Assembly (NCBI GenBank): GCA_028823995.1
Contig: JAPPFD010000006.1
Coordinates: forward strand, 1 to 64,000
Length of the DNA: 64,000 bases
Reading direction: 5' to 3'
From: a bacterium
GTDB taxonomy: Bacteria; Actinomycetota; Acidimicrobiia; Spongiisociales; ZC4RG35
Shown here: one piece after another, positions 42,319 through 51,130 of the stretch
How the letters are laid out: each line of letters starts with the position of its first letter
Position numbering within the stretch: the first letter of the stretch is position 1
Position numbers and translations under genes: made by a program
Notes under the pieces: model-generated
Database searches by the model: none
Seen by the model: only the letters and a program-made list of their open reading frames with translations
What the model was told of the DNA's origin: nothing

Positions 42319-43704
42319 GTGCTTGATCTGAGAATCATCGGGGGGACGGTGGTGAGCGACGGTCGTTCGCGTCCGGCTGACGTCGGCGTGGAGGGCGAGC
42401 TCATCACCGAGGTCTCCCCGACCGGCGCTCTGGGAGCGGCCCGGCGCGAGATCGATGCCTCGGGGCTGCTGGTGATTCCCGGCGCGGTGGATGCCCATTT
42501 CCACTGCCGGGCGCCCAGCAACCCCGAACGGGCCACCTTCGCGTCGGAGTCGCGGGCCGCCGCCTCGGCGGGGGTCACCACGCTCTTCGAGATGCCGATC
42601 TCCAACCCTCCGTGCAGCACTCCCGAGGCATTCGAACTGCGACGGGGGTTGGGAGAAGCCGAGAGCCTGGTCGACTTCGCCCTATACGGGGGAGCCGGGA
42701 CAACCGACCCCGCCCGGGCAGAGGCGATGGCCGAATTGGGCGCGATCGGGTTCAAGCTCTTCACCCACACTCCGCCTGCCCACCGGATGGTGGACTTCGA
42801 AGGCCTGTGGGCATCGGGGCCTGAAGAGATCTACGATTGCCTGCGGACCGTGGGCGCCACCGGTCTGCGTTGCGCCGTCCATGCTGAGAGCCAGCAGTTC
42901 ATCGAGCGTTTCAGCGTCGACCCGGACCGGTTCGGACATCCCTCCCGTCCCCCCATGGTGGAGGCGGCAGCGGTGGGCCTGGTGGCCACCGCCATCCGGG
43001 ACCTCGGCATACCCGCCCACATCGTCCACATCACTTCCCGGATGGCCACCGAGGAAGTACAAGCGGCCCAAGCGCTGGGAGTCGACCTTTCCGCCGAGTC
43101 CTGCCCTCACTATCTGCTATTCGACGAGTCCCTGATCCCCCGCCTCGGCAACTTCGTGAAAGTCGCCCCGCCGCTCCGTCCCCCGGAGGATGTTGCGTAT
43201 TTGTGGGAAGCGCTGAACGGAGGGTCCCTGTCGGTGGTGGCCTCGGACCATGCCCCATTTACGCCCGAGGAGAAAGCAGCCGCCGACTTCGCCACCACGG
43301 GGCAAGGCATTCCCTCTCTGGAGATGCTGGTCCCGACCATGGTCGACGCCGGCCTAACCGGAAAGCTTCCCCTGGCCAGGGCGGTGGAGGTGATGACCGC
43401 CAACCCCGCCAAGCTGTTCGGCATCTACCCGCGTAAGGGAACGGTCTCCCCCGGATCGGAAGCCGATCTGGTACTGATTGACCCCAAGGAGCGGCTGATC
43501 GCCGACTCCTCCCGATTCCTCAGCCGCTCGGGTGGAAGCGGCATGGCCTACGACGGGCTGGACCTTTCGGGCCGGATCCTCACCACGCTGTCCCGCGGCC
43601 GTGTCGTGTACGACAAGGGACAAGTCGCAGACGGGCCGGGAGGCAAACTCGTCTCCCCGGATGGCCCTCCCCTCCCCGTAACGGAGACACAGGCCGCAAC
43701 ATAG
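42319..43704 (+). CDS. Allantoinase/dihydropyrimidinase-type cyclic amidohydrolase (461 aa)
   Basis: GTG start; only a distant AAGGA is seen upstream. Ligands of the binuclear site are all present: His60 and His62 (VDAHFHCRAP), carboxylated Lys146 (GFKLFTH), His188 (AVHAES), His237 (IVHITS) and Asp309 (ASDHAPF). The N-terminal motif and the EMPISNPP loop resemble allantoinase more than dihydroorotase. Expected reaction: hydrolytic opening of a cyclic ureide or amide ring (allantoin, hydantoin, dihydropyrimidine). As last gene of the operon it may act first or last in the pathway, and it could supply N-carbamoyl compounds to the carbamoylases at 13929 and 21404. Confidence 0.85.
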   Translation: MLDLRIIGGTVVSDGRSRPADVGVEGELITEVSPTGALGAARREIDASGLLVIPGAVDAHFHCRAPSNPERATFASESRAAASAGVTTLFEMPISNPPCSTPEAFELRRGLGEAESLVDFALYGGAGTTDPARAEAMAELGAIGFKLFTHTPPAHRMVDFEGLWASGPEEIYDCLRTVGATGLRCAVHAESQQFIERFSVDPDRFGHPSRPPMVEAAAVGLVATAIRDLGIPAHIVHITSRMATEEVQAAQALGVDLSAESCPHYLLFDESLIPRLGNFVKVAPPLRPPEDVAYLWEALNGGSLSVVASDHAPFTPEEKAAADFATTGQGIPSLEMLVPTMVDAGLTGKLPLARAVEVMTANPAKLFGIYPRKGTVSPGSEADLVLIDPKERLIADSSRFLSRSGGSGMAYDGLDLSGRILTTLSRGRVVYDKGQVADGPGGKLVSPDGPPLPVTETQAAT

Positions 43705-43877
43705 CACCTGCTACTGGAACCGTGCCCCGCTGCGTCCGGATCAGCCTCCTAGGCACAGTTGACCGGTGTGGATCCGGAGTCTCTCCGGTCCCTCTGACCT
43801 TGACCTTACGGATCTGTGGCACACAGCCGCCATATATCCTTCACCTGACGCAAACCAACCCTACGAGGAGCAAGAAC

Positions 43878-45821
43878 ATGGCTAACGCCCGGTCCAAGCG
43901 GCGATTCGTCGTACTTTTCGCCCTGGTGCTGATTACCGGGACGCTGGCGTCGGTACCCGCAGGAGCCCAGGAAACCGACGACGGCGGAGGGTTCACCCTC
44001 ACCATCCTGCACAACAACGATGGGGAGTCCAAGCTTCTTCCCGACGGGAACTCCGATCCGGGAGTGGCCCGTTTCGTCGGCCTGATGAAGCAACTCCAGG
44101 CCAGCGCCTCCGGCACGGGCCTGGTGACCCTGACCTCGGGCGACAACTTCCTGGCTTCTCAGGAGTTGGGGGTTTCCCTGGGCCGGGAGGGCCCCCTCTT
44201 CGACTCGATCGCTCTGAGCGGGATCTATGACGCCATGGCTCTGGGCAACCACGACTTCGACCTGGGACCCGAGGTGACCGCCCGTTTCGTTAGCGGCTTT
44301 TCGCCGCCGGTCACGTTCCTCTCCGCCAACGTGGACTTCTCGGGCGAACCTGCCCTGCAGGCCTTGGTGGACCGGGGCCTGATCGCAGCCAGCACGGTCA
44401 TTGAGACCGGCGGCGAGCGCATCGGCGTGATCGGAGCGGTTACCCCGATGCTGCCCAACATCTCCACCCCTCGCAACGCCGTGGTGTCACCGGTGTTGCC
44501 GGCAGTGTTGGCGGAGGTCGAGAGCCTGACCGGCCAGGGAGTGAACAAGATCGTTCTGGTAAGCCACCTCCAGGACGTGGCGGAGGAGATCGAGTTGGTC
44601 GGGAGCCTCTCGGGCGTGGACGTCGTGATCGCCGGAGGCGGGGACGACCTGCTCCGCAACGAAGGCGACACCTGTCTTCCCGAAGCGGAGGCGGTGGCGC
44701 CCTACCCCATCGAGGCCACCGACGCCTCGGGCGCCACGGTGCCGGTCATCACCGCTCCCGGCGGGTACCGCTGTATAGGAGAATTGAACGTCACGTTCGA
44801 CGCCGACGGCAACGTAACCGCGGCGGAGGGCCGCTCGATCGGGGTTGGTTTCGACGTGGAACCGGACCCGACGGTCCAGGCCGATGTGATCGAGCCGCTG
44901 ACCGAGGCGGTGGGCCTCATCGACGCAGAGGTGATCGGCGCCAGCGAGGTCGAACTGGACGGGCGCCGTTCGGGAGTCCGCACCAGGGCCACCAACGAGG
45001 GCAACCTGCTGGCGGACGCCCTGCGGGCCGCCGCCGCCAACCTGGCCGACGACTTTGGGATCGCGCCGCCGGATGTGGCCGTCCAGAACGGGGGAGGGAT
45101 CCGCAACGACTCGGTGATCCCCGCGGGGGACATCACCACCGGGGACACCTGGGACGTCGCCCCGTTCAGGAACTTCGTGGTGGTCGGCGAGATCCCACGT
45201 GAGACCTTCTGGGTGCTGCTGGAGCAAGCGGTGGACCGGATACCCCGCGCCGGCGGCCATTTCGCCCAGGTCTCGGGGTTCACACTGACCTACGACCCGT
45301 CCGCCCCGGCGAGGGAAATCGCCCGGGACGGCGACTGCTCGCTGACCGGCAACCCCGGCGAGCGGGTTAGGGAGGTGGTCCTGGACGACGGCACCGTCAT
45401 AGTGAGCGACGGGCAGGTGGTCCCGGGTGACCCGGTGGTGCTGGCCACCATCGACTTCCTTGCCAACGGCGGAGACTGCTACCCGCTGGCCGACATCGAG
45501 TTCACCAAGCTGGGCGTCAGCTACCAGCAGGCCCTGGCCAACTACATCTCCACCGACCTGGGAGGAACGATCACCGCCGCGGCCTACCCGACAGACGGAG
45601 CTGGCCGTATCGTCGCCCTGGAACCGGAGCCCGAGACATTGGAGATCACGGTCATGGCGGGTGACTACCTGCGGAGGATCGCCATGACACATCTGGGCGA
45701 CGAGAACCGCTGGATGGAGATCTTCGAACTCAACCGAGGAGTGACCCAGGCCGACGGTCGGGCCCTAACCAGCCCGGACCTCATTCGCATTGGCTGGGTG
45801 CTGAAGATACCGGCCAAGTAG
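43878..45821 (+). CDS. Secreted 5'-nucleotidase/metallophosphatase with C-terminal LysM (647 aa)
   Basis: ATG with GAGGAG 8 bases upstream. Signal peptide about residues 1-31 (FVVLFALVLITGTLASVPAG, AQE cleavage). Calcineurin-like metallophosphatase domain follows: ILHNNDGES, LTSGDNFL, ALGNHDFDLGP. The usual DxH is DGE here and the final GHxH is GGGDD, as in atypical bacterial alkaline phosphatase-type members. Next comes the 5'-nucleotidase C domain (TNEGNLLADALR, NGGGIRND, PFRNFVVVGEI, GGDCYPL). A final LysM-like domain (LEITVMAGDYLRRIAMTHL to LKIPAK) would hold the enzyme on peptidoglycan. Role: extracellular release of phosphate and nucleoside, which the BMP importer could take up. Confidence 0.85.
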   Translation: MANARSKRRFVVLFALVLITGTLASVPAGAQETDDGGGFTLTILHNNDGESKLLPDGNSDPGVARFVGLMKQLQASASGTGLVTLTSGDNFLASQELGVSLGREGPLFDSIALSGIYDAMALGNHDFDLGPEVTARFVSGFSPPVTFLSANVDFSGEPALQALVDRGLIAASTVIETGGERIGVIGAVTPMLPNISTPRNAVVSPVLPAVLAEVESLTGQGVNKIVLVSHLQDVAEEIELVGSLSGVDVVIAGGGDDLLRNEGDTCLPEAEAVAPYPIEATDASGATVPVITAPGGYRCIGELNVTFDADGNVTAAEGRSIGVGFDVEPDPTVQADVIEPLTEAVGLIDAEVIGASEVELDGRRSGVRTRATNEGNLLADALRAAAANLADDFGIAPPDVAVQNGGGIRNDSVIPAGDITTGDTWDVAPFRNFVVVGEIPRETFWVLLEQAVDRIPRAGGHFAQVSGFTLTYDPSAPAREIARDGDCSLTGNPGERVREVVLDDGTVIVSDGQVVPGDPVVLATIDFLANGGDCYPLADIEFTKLGVSYQQALANYISTDLGGTITAAAYPTDGAGRIVALEPEPETLEITVMAGDYLRRIAMTHLGDENRWMEIFELNRGVTQADGRALTSPDLIRIGWVLKIPAK

Positions 45822-45836
45822 GGACCTTGTCAGAGA

Positions 45837-45866
45837 GGGTGTCCCGGCTTGACGGCCGGGACACCC
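45837..45866 (+). terminator. Strong hairpin terminator after the 5'-nucleotidase gene
   Basis: A perfect 12-bp stem GGGTGTCCCGGC/GCCGGGACACCC with a 6-base loop starts 15 bases after the stop codon. No U-tract follows, which is common in GC-rich actinobacterial terminators. It stands between converging genes and could work for both strands. Confidence 0.75.
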
Positions 45867-45948
45867 TACCCGGTCGTGACCACAGGAGAAGTCCTACGGA
45901 GCGCTGGCCCAAAGCGGTCTCAGAGCCTCCCGAACCCGGCGCCTTCGA

Positions 45949-46974
45949 TCACGGGTTGAGGGCGCCTTTGCGCCATGCTTTGATGTAGTTCATGCAGTGC
46001 TCGTCCCGGCCCAGCAGCGCGTCCTCGGCCATCCGGTAGGGCGCCGATTCCCGGTCGGCGGCGAACACGGCGGAGAGTGGGTTCATGACCGGGTCGATGA
46101 TGCCGCTGTCGGCTCCGGCCTCGACCGCCAGGTTGATGAACACGGTGTTCATCAACTTACGAGCGGGGATCCCGAAAGAGACATTGCTCATACCTCCCGT
46201 GATATGGATCTCGGGGCCGAAGCGGCGCCGGATCTCGCGGATGGCGTCGAGGGTGTGCAACCCGAAGGCCCCGTCCACCGATATGGGAAACACCAGCGGA
46301 TCAACGAAGATGTCTCCTATGGCGACTCCCACCCCGAGGGCCGCTTCCACCATCCGCGACGCGTTGTCGATCCGCTCGGCGGCGTCCGACGGCATCCCGG
46401 CGGCGCCGGCGGCCGTGACTATCACCCTCGCTCCGTACTCGACGGCCAGTTCGACGGCCTCGGCCCGTTCCAGAGAAGCCGAGTTGAGCATCGGTCGCCC
46501 ATCCCCGGCACCGGCGGCTGCGGCCAGACCGGTCTCGATGACGGTGATGTCGGATGAGTCAACCGAGATCGGAAGCGTCGTCAACGACCGAACGTAGCCG
46601 ACCAGCCACTCCATCGCCTTCCGCTGCTCCATGAGTTTGAGTGATATCTCGTCGACGTTCACGTCTAGGTAGTGGGCGCCTGCCCGCTCCTGGTCGAACA
46701 CCACCCGCCGCAGGTATTCATAGCCCGTCCGTGCCCCGTCGCCGCCGGCCATGGCCGTCTCGACAGCCAACGCGATGTGCTTGATGCGACCCTCGTCGTA
46801 AGCCTGGCTTGCCCGCATGGTCTCCGATATGACCAAGAGACCCGGAGCGCCGTCAACCGACACGAACTTGACCCCCTCGACTCCCCCGTGAGTGGCGAAC
46901 CGTTTGCCCTTGCGGAGAACGATGCGGCTGGTGTGGACGTTCTCGCCGATGACCGTGAACCGCCGACGGCTCAT
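45949..46974 (-). CDS. Methyltetrahydrofolate:corrinoid methyltransferase (pterin-binding, MtrH/CmuB/AcsE type), 341 aa
   Basis: Pterin-binding TIM-barrel: FTVIGENVH, HYLDVNVDEIS, PISVDSSDITVIETGL, MLNSASLE, DIFVDPLVFPIS and HITGGMSNVSFG are the folate-site strands of AcsE, MtvA-like and CmuB enzymes, including the Asn of the GGxSNxSFG loop that protonates the pterin. It should move the methyl group between the corrinoid protein and tetrahydrofolate. Start overlaps the stop of the activator gene (ATGA). Last gene of the corrinoid operon. Dihydropteroate synthase is excluded by context and length. Confidence 0.85.
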   Translation of the reverse strand: MSRRRFTVIGENVHTSRIVLRKGKRFATHGGVEGVKFVSVDGAPGLLVISETMRASQAYDEGRIKHIALAVETAMAGGDGARTGYEYLRRVVFDQERAGAHYLDVNVDEISLKLMEQRKAMEWLVGYVRSLTTLPISVDSSDITVIETGLAAAAGAGDGRPMLNSASLERAEAVELAVEYGARVIVTAAGAAGMPSDAAERIDNASRMVEAALGVGVAIGDIFVDPLVFPISVDGAFGLHTLDAIREIRRRFGPEIHITGGMSNVSFGIPARKLMNTVFINLAVEAGADSGIIDPVMNPLSAVFAADRESAPYRMAEDALLGRDEHCMNYIKAWRKGALNP

Positions 46975-48650
46975 GATCGCACCGGTTGGGCCACCGGTTC
47001 AGGACCCGCAAAAACAGGAGGCATCGGTTTTAGCTGGCAGCCTTCGACAAAGATGTCGAAGAAATCCGGGGTGGTTTCCAGTTCTATGTGGGTGACCTGC
47101 TTGGTCAACTCCTCCGCCCAGCGTCGCTTCTTCTTCGACAGCAGCAGGGCGCGAGCGCCTTCGACCGCCGCGTTGCCCACTTTTACCACTCTTTCGATCG
47201 CCACCGGTGCGATGAGCCCGATCTCGATGGCGGCGCTCACATCCAGATAAGTGGCGAACCCTCCCGCCAGGTACAACCGGTCGATCTCGGCGGGTTCCAC
47301 TCCTGCGGTGCGCATCACGATCAACTGTCCGCAGTAGTTGGCAGCCTTGGCCTGGGCAAGGTTGCTAGCGTCCTCTCGCGAGAAGGTGATGCCACGCTCG
47401 GGTATCACGTCGATGTCGGACAACTTCCGATCATGAGGAAAGGCGCCCCGTTCGGTCATCAGACCCTGCCTGCGGAGCCCAGCCAGCAGGTCAACCAGAC
47501 CCGAACCGCAGATGCCCACCGCCGGTTCGTCCCCGATGGTCCGGTAGGAAGACGCGGTCCCGTCCCCGGACACCGTAATAGACTCGACGGCCCCGTCGTA
47601 GGCGCGCATCCCGTAGGTGACCAGACCGCCTTCGAACGCCGGGCCTGCGGGACAGGAGGCCGCCCACATTCTGCCCCCATGGCTTAGCACGACCTCGGTG
47701 TTGGTGCCCATGTCGACCAGCATCTCGGTCCGTCCCTCCTCACCCAATCGGACAGTCTCCACGCAGGCCACAGCATCGGCGCCCACATGACTGGCCACCA
47801 GTGGAATCCCATACACCTTGGCCTGGCGGTTGGCGCGCAATCCCAAACTCCTGCTGTCGGCTACCAGCGCGGTGTGAGGTCGGCGCCCGGCCAGGTACTC
47901 GTGCTCGGTCAGGGACTTGTAAGGCATCTCTCCGATGCTCTGCACGCTCAATCCGAACAGGATGTCCCGCATGGTTGAGTTGCCCGCCACCACGATCTCG
48001 TATACGTGCGGGACGCGCCGACCGGCCCGGCGCGCCAAGTCCCGGGTGCCCCGGTTGATGGCTGCCACCGCGGCATTCCGGAGCTCGCCGGCAACCCCCG
48101 GGCGGGCCTCGTAGGAGATGCGGTTCATCACGTCGCTGCCGCCAAACTGCTGGGGATTCTCGAATCCGGCCACTCCCAACGTGACGCCCGACTCGAGATC
48201 CACCAACTCGAGAACCACCGTGGTGGTGCCCAGATCCACCGCCAGGCCGCAAATGGCGCCCCGGTAGCGGTCGACCGCCGTATCACCGTATCTGACCTCG
48301 TCGCCGACCCGGGTCACCGCAGGACAGAAGTCGGCGGGCCCCCGCTCACGCAGGCGGCTGGCGTCGAGGATCCTCGGCCGTCTGCGCAGCGGCGCGAACC
48401 TGACGGGCAGGTCATCGCGCAAGACCCGGGCCTGGCACGCAAGGCGGAAGTCACCTCGCAGGAACCGCTCGGTCTCGGTCCGCTCCGTCAGCGCTCCCAT
48501 CCCCTCGCTTATCTCCACCACGCATTCGTGACATTCCCCCCTGCGCAGGCACGACGTGGGCACTTCGACTCCCAAATCGTCAGCATGGTCGAAGATGGTG
48601 TTGCCGACAACAAGGGGCCGCGTCTCCGCGCCATGGGCGACGGTGCTCAC
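46971..48650 (-). CDS. Reductive activator of corrinoid proteins (RACE/RamA-like ASKHA ATPase with 2Fe-2S), 559 aa
   Basis: GTG 48650 overlaps the upstream stop; the longer open frame is a shadow. N-terminal plant-type [2Fe-2S] domain with Cys 34, 40, 43 and 72. A linker leads to the ASKHA ATPase domain: GLAVDLGTTTVVLELVDLE, VAGNSTM, VDMGTNTEVVL, GICGSGLVDLLAGL, and LYLAGGFATYLDV. This is the arrangement of RamA, MtvD and other RACE proteins, which use ATP to reduce adventitiously oxidised Co(II) to Co(I). It would reactivate the corrinoid protein at 49001. Coupled at both ends by 4-base overlaps. Confidence 0.9.
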   Translation of the reverse strand: MSTVAHGAETRPLVVGNTIFDHADDLGVEVPTSCLRRGECHECVVEISEGMGALTERTETERFLRGDFRLACQARVLRDDLPVRFAPLRRRPRILDASRLRERGPADFCPAVTRVGDEVRYGDTAVDRYRGAICGLAVDLGTTTVVLELVDLESGVTLGVAGFENPQQFGGSDVMNRISYEARPGVAGELRNAAVAAINRGTRDLARRAGRRVPHVYEIVVAGNSTMRDILFGLSVQSIGEMPYKSLTEHEYLAGRRPHTALVADSRSLGLRANRQAKVYGIPLVASHVGADAVACVETVRLGEEGRTEMLVDMGTNTEVVLSHGGRMWAASCPAGPAFEGGLVTYGMRAYDGAVESITVSGDGTASSYRTIGDEPAVGICGSGLVDLLAGLRRQGLMTERGAFPHDRKLSDIDVIPERGITFSREDASNLAQAKAANYCGQLIVMRTAGVEPAEIDRLYLAGGFATYLDVSAAIEIGLIAPVAIERVVKVGNAAVEGARALLLSKKKRRWAEELTKQVTHIELETTPDFFDIFVEGCQLKPMPPVFAGPEPVAQPVRS

Positions 48651-48988
48651 CGGATCGGGTCCTCCCCGGAACGGCGTCTCCGTCGCTCTTCCGCATCCTG
48701 TTTGATCCTGACTATCTTTTCCCGGGTCCGCTCGTAGGCTCGGGGATTGGATTCCCAGGCGGTGCGGTAATCGAAGGTGCCGTCGTGGGTACAGACAAGT
48801 TCGTCCGAGTCGCGGTCGGCCACGGGCGCCTGGTTGCGGCATCGGAACATAGCGGTGCAGAGATCGTGGCGGTCGCGATAGGGACAGCGGGTGCGGGAGG
48901 ATTCCTCAGCGTGGGAAACTATGTCCGCGAAGATTGCAGCCATGCGGTCCAGCCGCTCCTGGAAGGCCTGCTTCTCGGAATCGGACAT
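48647..48988 (-). CDS. Small Cys-containing protein in the corrinoid operon (113 aa)
   Basis: No known family is recognised. ATG lies 12 bases after the corrinoid-protein stop; its own stop overlaps the activator start, so it is a true operon member. Four cysteines at 35, 44, 50 and 66 (RTRCPYRDRHDLC, MFRCRNQ, LVCTHDG) suggest one metal or Fe-S site. The remainder is helical and very charged, ending in a basic Arg-rich tail. It may be a redox or assembly factor for the corrinoid system, for example an electron carrier to the activator. Purely inferred from position and cysteines. Confidence 0.6.
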   Translation of the reverse strand: MSDSEKQAFQERLDRMAAIFADIVSHAEESSRTRCPYRDRHDLCTAMFRCRNQAPVADRDSDELVCTHDGTFDYRTAWESNPRAYERTREKIVRIKQDAEERRRRRSGEDPIR

Positions 48989-49000
48989 TGCCCGTGCTGT

Positions 49001-49750
49001 TCAGTTGACCTCGACGGCTAGTTTCTTGGCCAACTCCACGCAGGCCAGCGCGTCCTTACCGTAGCCGTCGGCGCCCACGTCCTTGCCGAACTCCGGGGTG
49101 ACCGGAGCGCCGCCGACCATGAACCGCACCGACTCCCGCAGGCCGGCGTCCTTGAAGGCCTCCACCGTTTTGGCCATGTTCGGCATCGTGGTGGTCAGCA
49201 GAGCAGACATGCCGATCAGATGAGCGCTGTGTTCTTCCACCGCGGCGACGAATTCGGCCGGGGAGGTGTTGACGCCGAGGTCGATCACCGTGAACCCGCC
49301 GCCACGCAGCATCATGATGCAAAGGTTCTTACCGATGTCGTGCAGATCGCCCTGGACGGTGCCCATGATCACCGTTCCGATCGGTTCCACCCCGGAGGCG
49401 GCCAGGATCGGCTCGATGTGTGCCATGCCGGCTTTCATCGCCCGGGCCGACACCAGAACTTCCGGGACGAACACGTACCCCTCACGGAACTTGATGCCGA
49501 CTATCCCCATCCCGGCGATGAGCCCGTCGTCCATGACCTCGAGGGCCCCGACTCCCCCGTCCAGTGCTTCCCTGGTCAGCCGATCGACGGTGACGTCGTC
49601 TCCATCGATCAGAGCCGCGGCGATGTCCTGCATGGCGGGCGACACCCGGCTGAAGAGCGCCAGGTTCCTCTCGATCTCTTCGGGCCGTTCGAGGAACTCC
49701 TCGATCTCGTCGCGGATGAACTCGTTGGCTATGTCAGATAGTTGGGCCAT
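49001..49750 (-). CDS. Corrinoid (B12-binding) methyl-carrier protein, MtaC/MtbC-like (249 aa)
   Basis: N-terminal helical B12_2-type cap domain (about residues 35-120) and C-terminal Rossmann B12-binding domain. The base-off/His-on motif is D135-x-H137-xx-G140 (GDLHDIGKNL), followed by SxL-like IGMSALLTTTMPNM and the GGAPV loop. The histidine coordinates cobalt of the corrinoid. It accepts a methyl group from substrate via the methyltransferase at 49802 and gives it to the folate enzyme at 45949. N-terminal ~30 residues are an extra charged helix. Length somewhat greater than the usual 210-220. Confidence 0.9.
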   Translation of the reverse strand: MAQLSDIANEFIRDEIEEFLERPEEIERNLALFSRVSPAMQDIAAALIDGDDVTVDRLTREALDGGVGALEVMDDGLIAGMGIVGIKFREGYVFVPEVLVSARAMKAGMAHIEPILAASGVEPIGTVIMGTVQGDLHDIGKNLCIMMLRGGGFTVIDLGVNTSPAEFVAAVEEHSAHLIGMSALLTTTMPNMAKTVEAFKDAGLRESVRFMVGGAPVTPEFGKDVGADGYGKDALACVELAKKLAVEVN

Positions 49751-49801
49751 GGAAAAAGAAATGTTTGGATATCAACGTGCGGGGCGGCGCCGGAGATTTC
49801 A

Positions 49802-50869
49802 TCAGTCTGCCTCGGCCCCGTTGTCTGCCGGAGGGGGATCGTGAACCACGAGCCGCCCGTCCGGTCTATGGGCATCAGAATAGTCGCGGGCCGAGTCAGC
49901 CAGCGCCATGAGCACGGCGTTCTTGGTGCCGAGCGGCACTGAACCCTCCGGGGCGATTCCGTTGATCCCGGCTTCCATCACCTTCATGCACGCCTCGTAG
50001 GTGTCCTCATAGGTGCCGCTGAACAGGGTGGTCGGATTGTTGATGTTGCCCATCAGGGACATGCGGTCCCCGGCGATCTCCTTGGCGACATGGGGATCCA
50101 CCTGGGACTCGAAGTGGAAACAGTCCCAGCCAGCCTCGGCGAAATAGTCGATCCGGTCGGTCGTCTCCCCACAGCAATGGAATATGCTGGGCCCGCCCAT
50201 CTCCACCGTGACTTCCTTGTGCATCTCCAGGAGGAAGTCTCGGTACGTCTCGGGACTGACAAGTTCCCGGTTGGCGTGATCCGCCCACATGATGGCATCG
50301 GCGCCCGCTTCCAGTTGAGCGTGGGCCGACATCATGCAGGCAGGAAGCATCACTTCGAGGTAACGGCGGATCTTGTCGGGGTCGAGGATCGTATCCATCA
50401 GGTAATTCTCGATTCCCACCAAGTGGTACCCAACCGACCACGGGCCATAGACCTTCCCCACGATCCCGACGTCGGGGTAACGCTTGCGTAGCAGCCTGAT
50501 GGCGCCGAGCGCCGCTTCGAAAGACGGCCGCTTCAGGTAATCGGATGGGATTTTGAAGTCTTCGGGGTCGGTGAGCACGTGGTCGTTGGTAGCCGGCCAG
50601 TTGTCCACGGTCCCCCACCAGGTGGCCGCGTCCAGGGCGTCGGCTTCGAGTTGGGAATGGAACACCGGCATAACCGTGTCGAGTCCGAGTTCCTCGTGGG
50701 CGGTGGCCGCCAGGCGGGCCATCTGCTCCGCGTCGAGATGCGCTTCGGGGAACCAGGCGTCGGCGATCTCCATTGAATCGAGGGTTATCACCGAGCTGAG
50801 CGTCATGGCAGGCACCTTGTCGACCCGCCCGCCGTAAAGCGCGGACAGGAACCGGCGGCGCGGCGTCAT
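49802..50869 (-). CDS. MtaA/CmuA-family (uroporphyrinogen decarboxylase-fold) methyltransferase (355 aa)
   Basis: Start MTPRRRFLSALYGGRVDKVP is the usual N-terminus of the family, so ATG 50869 is chosen over the longer frame. UroD-type TIM barrel: VYGPWSVGYHLVG, ADAIMWADHANRELVSPETY and the zinc motif FHCCGETTDRIDYFAEAG (His and Cys). The third usual zinc Cys (GC-x-IP) is replaced, EGSVPLGTK. In CmuA and other UroD-type methyltransferases this domain takes the methyl group from chloromethane, an O-methyl or N-methyl compound, or passes it from the corrinoid to a thiol. As first gene of this operon it is the probable substrate-specific methyltransferase. Heme decarboxylase function is unlikely in this context. 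Confidence 0.85.
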   Translation of the reverse strand: MTPRRRFLSALYGGRVDKVPAMTLSSVITLDSMEIADAWFPEAHLDAEQMARLAATAHEELGLDTVMPVFHSQLEADALDAATWWGTVDNWPATNDHVLTDPEDFKIPSDYLKRPSFEAALGAIRLLRKRYPDVGIVGKVYGPWSVGYHLVGIENYLMDTILDPDKIRRYLEVMLPACMMSAHAQLEAGADAIMWADHANRELVSPETYRDFLLEMHKEVTVEMGGPSIFHCCGETTDRIDYFAEAGWDCFHFESQVDPHVAKEIAGDRMSLMGNINNPTTLFSGTYEDTYEACMKVMEAGINGIAPEGSVPLGTKNAVLMALADSARDYSDAHRPDGRLVVHDPPPADNGAEAD

Positions 50870-51130
50870 CCACTCACCGGTGAGACGGGTGAAGTTCTCG
50901 CCCCTTCTCTTTACTATTGCAGGAGAGATAGCCGGTCCTTTCCACGCGCTGCCCATCCGGACGGCAGGGCAGAATCTTCGAAGCGTTTTTCGGTAAGGAT
51001 AACGACCCAACCACCACCCGAAGGTCCCGTGGGCCCGTCTTTAACGCTCCACCTACTTCTTGGAGAAGTCGCATCTGACACCGCAACTATTATGAACTGG
51101 CAAGCGCTAGCCCAGAGCAAGGAGAGCACC

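Noticed and set aside
40959-42770. 603-aa minus-strand ORF
   Set aside because: Antisense to two amidohydrolases with complete ligand sets and correct starts.
43764-43800. Small CCGGAG/CTCCGG hairpin upstream of the 5'-nucleotidase gene as a riboswitch
   Set aside because: The 6-bp stem is isolated and no conserved aptamer core was recognised.
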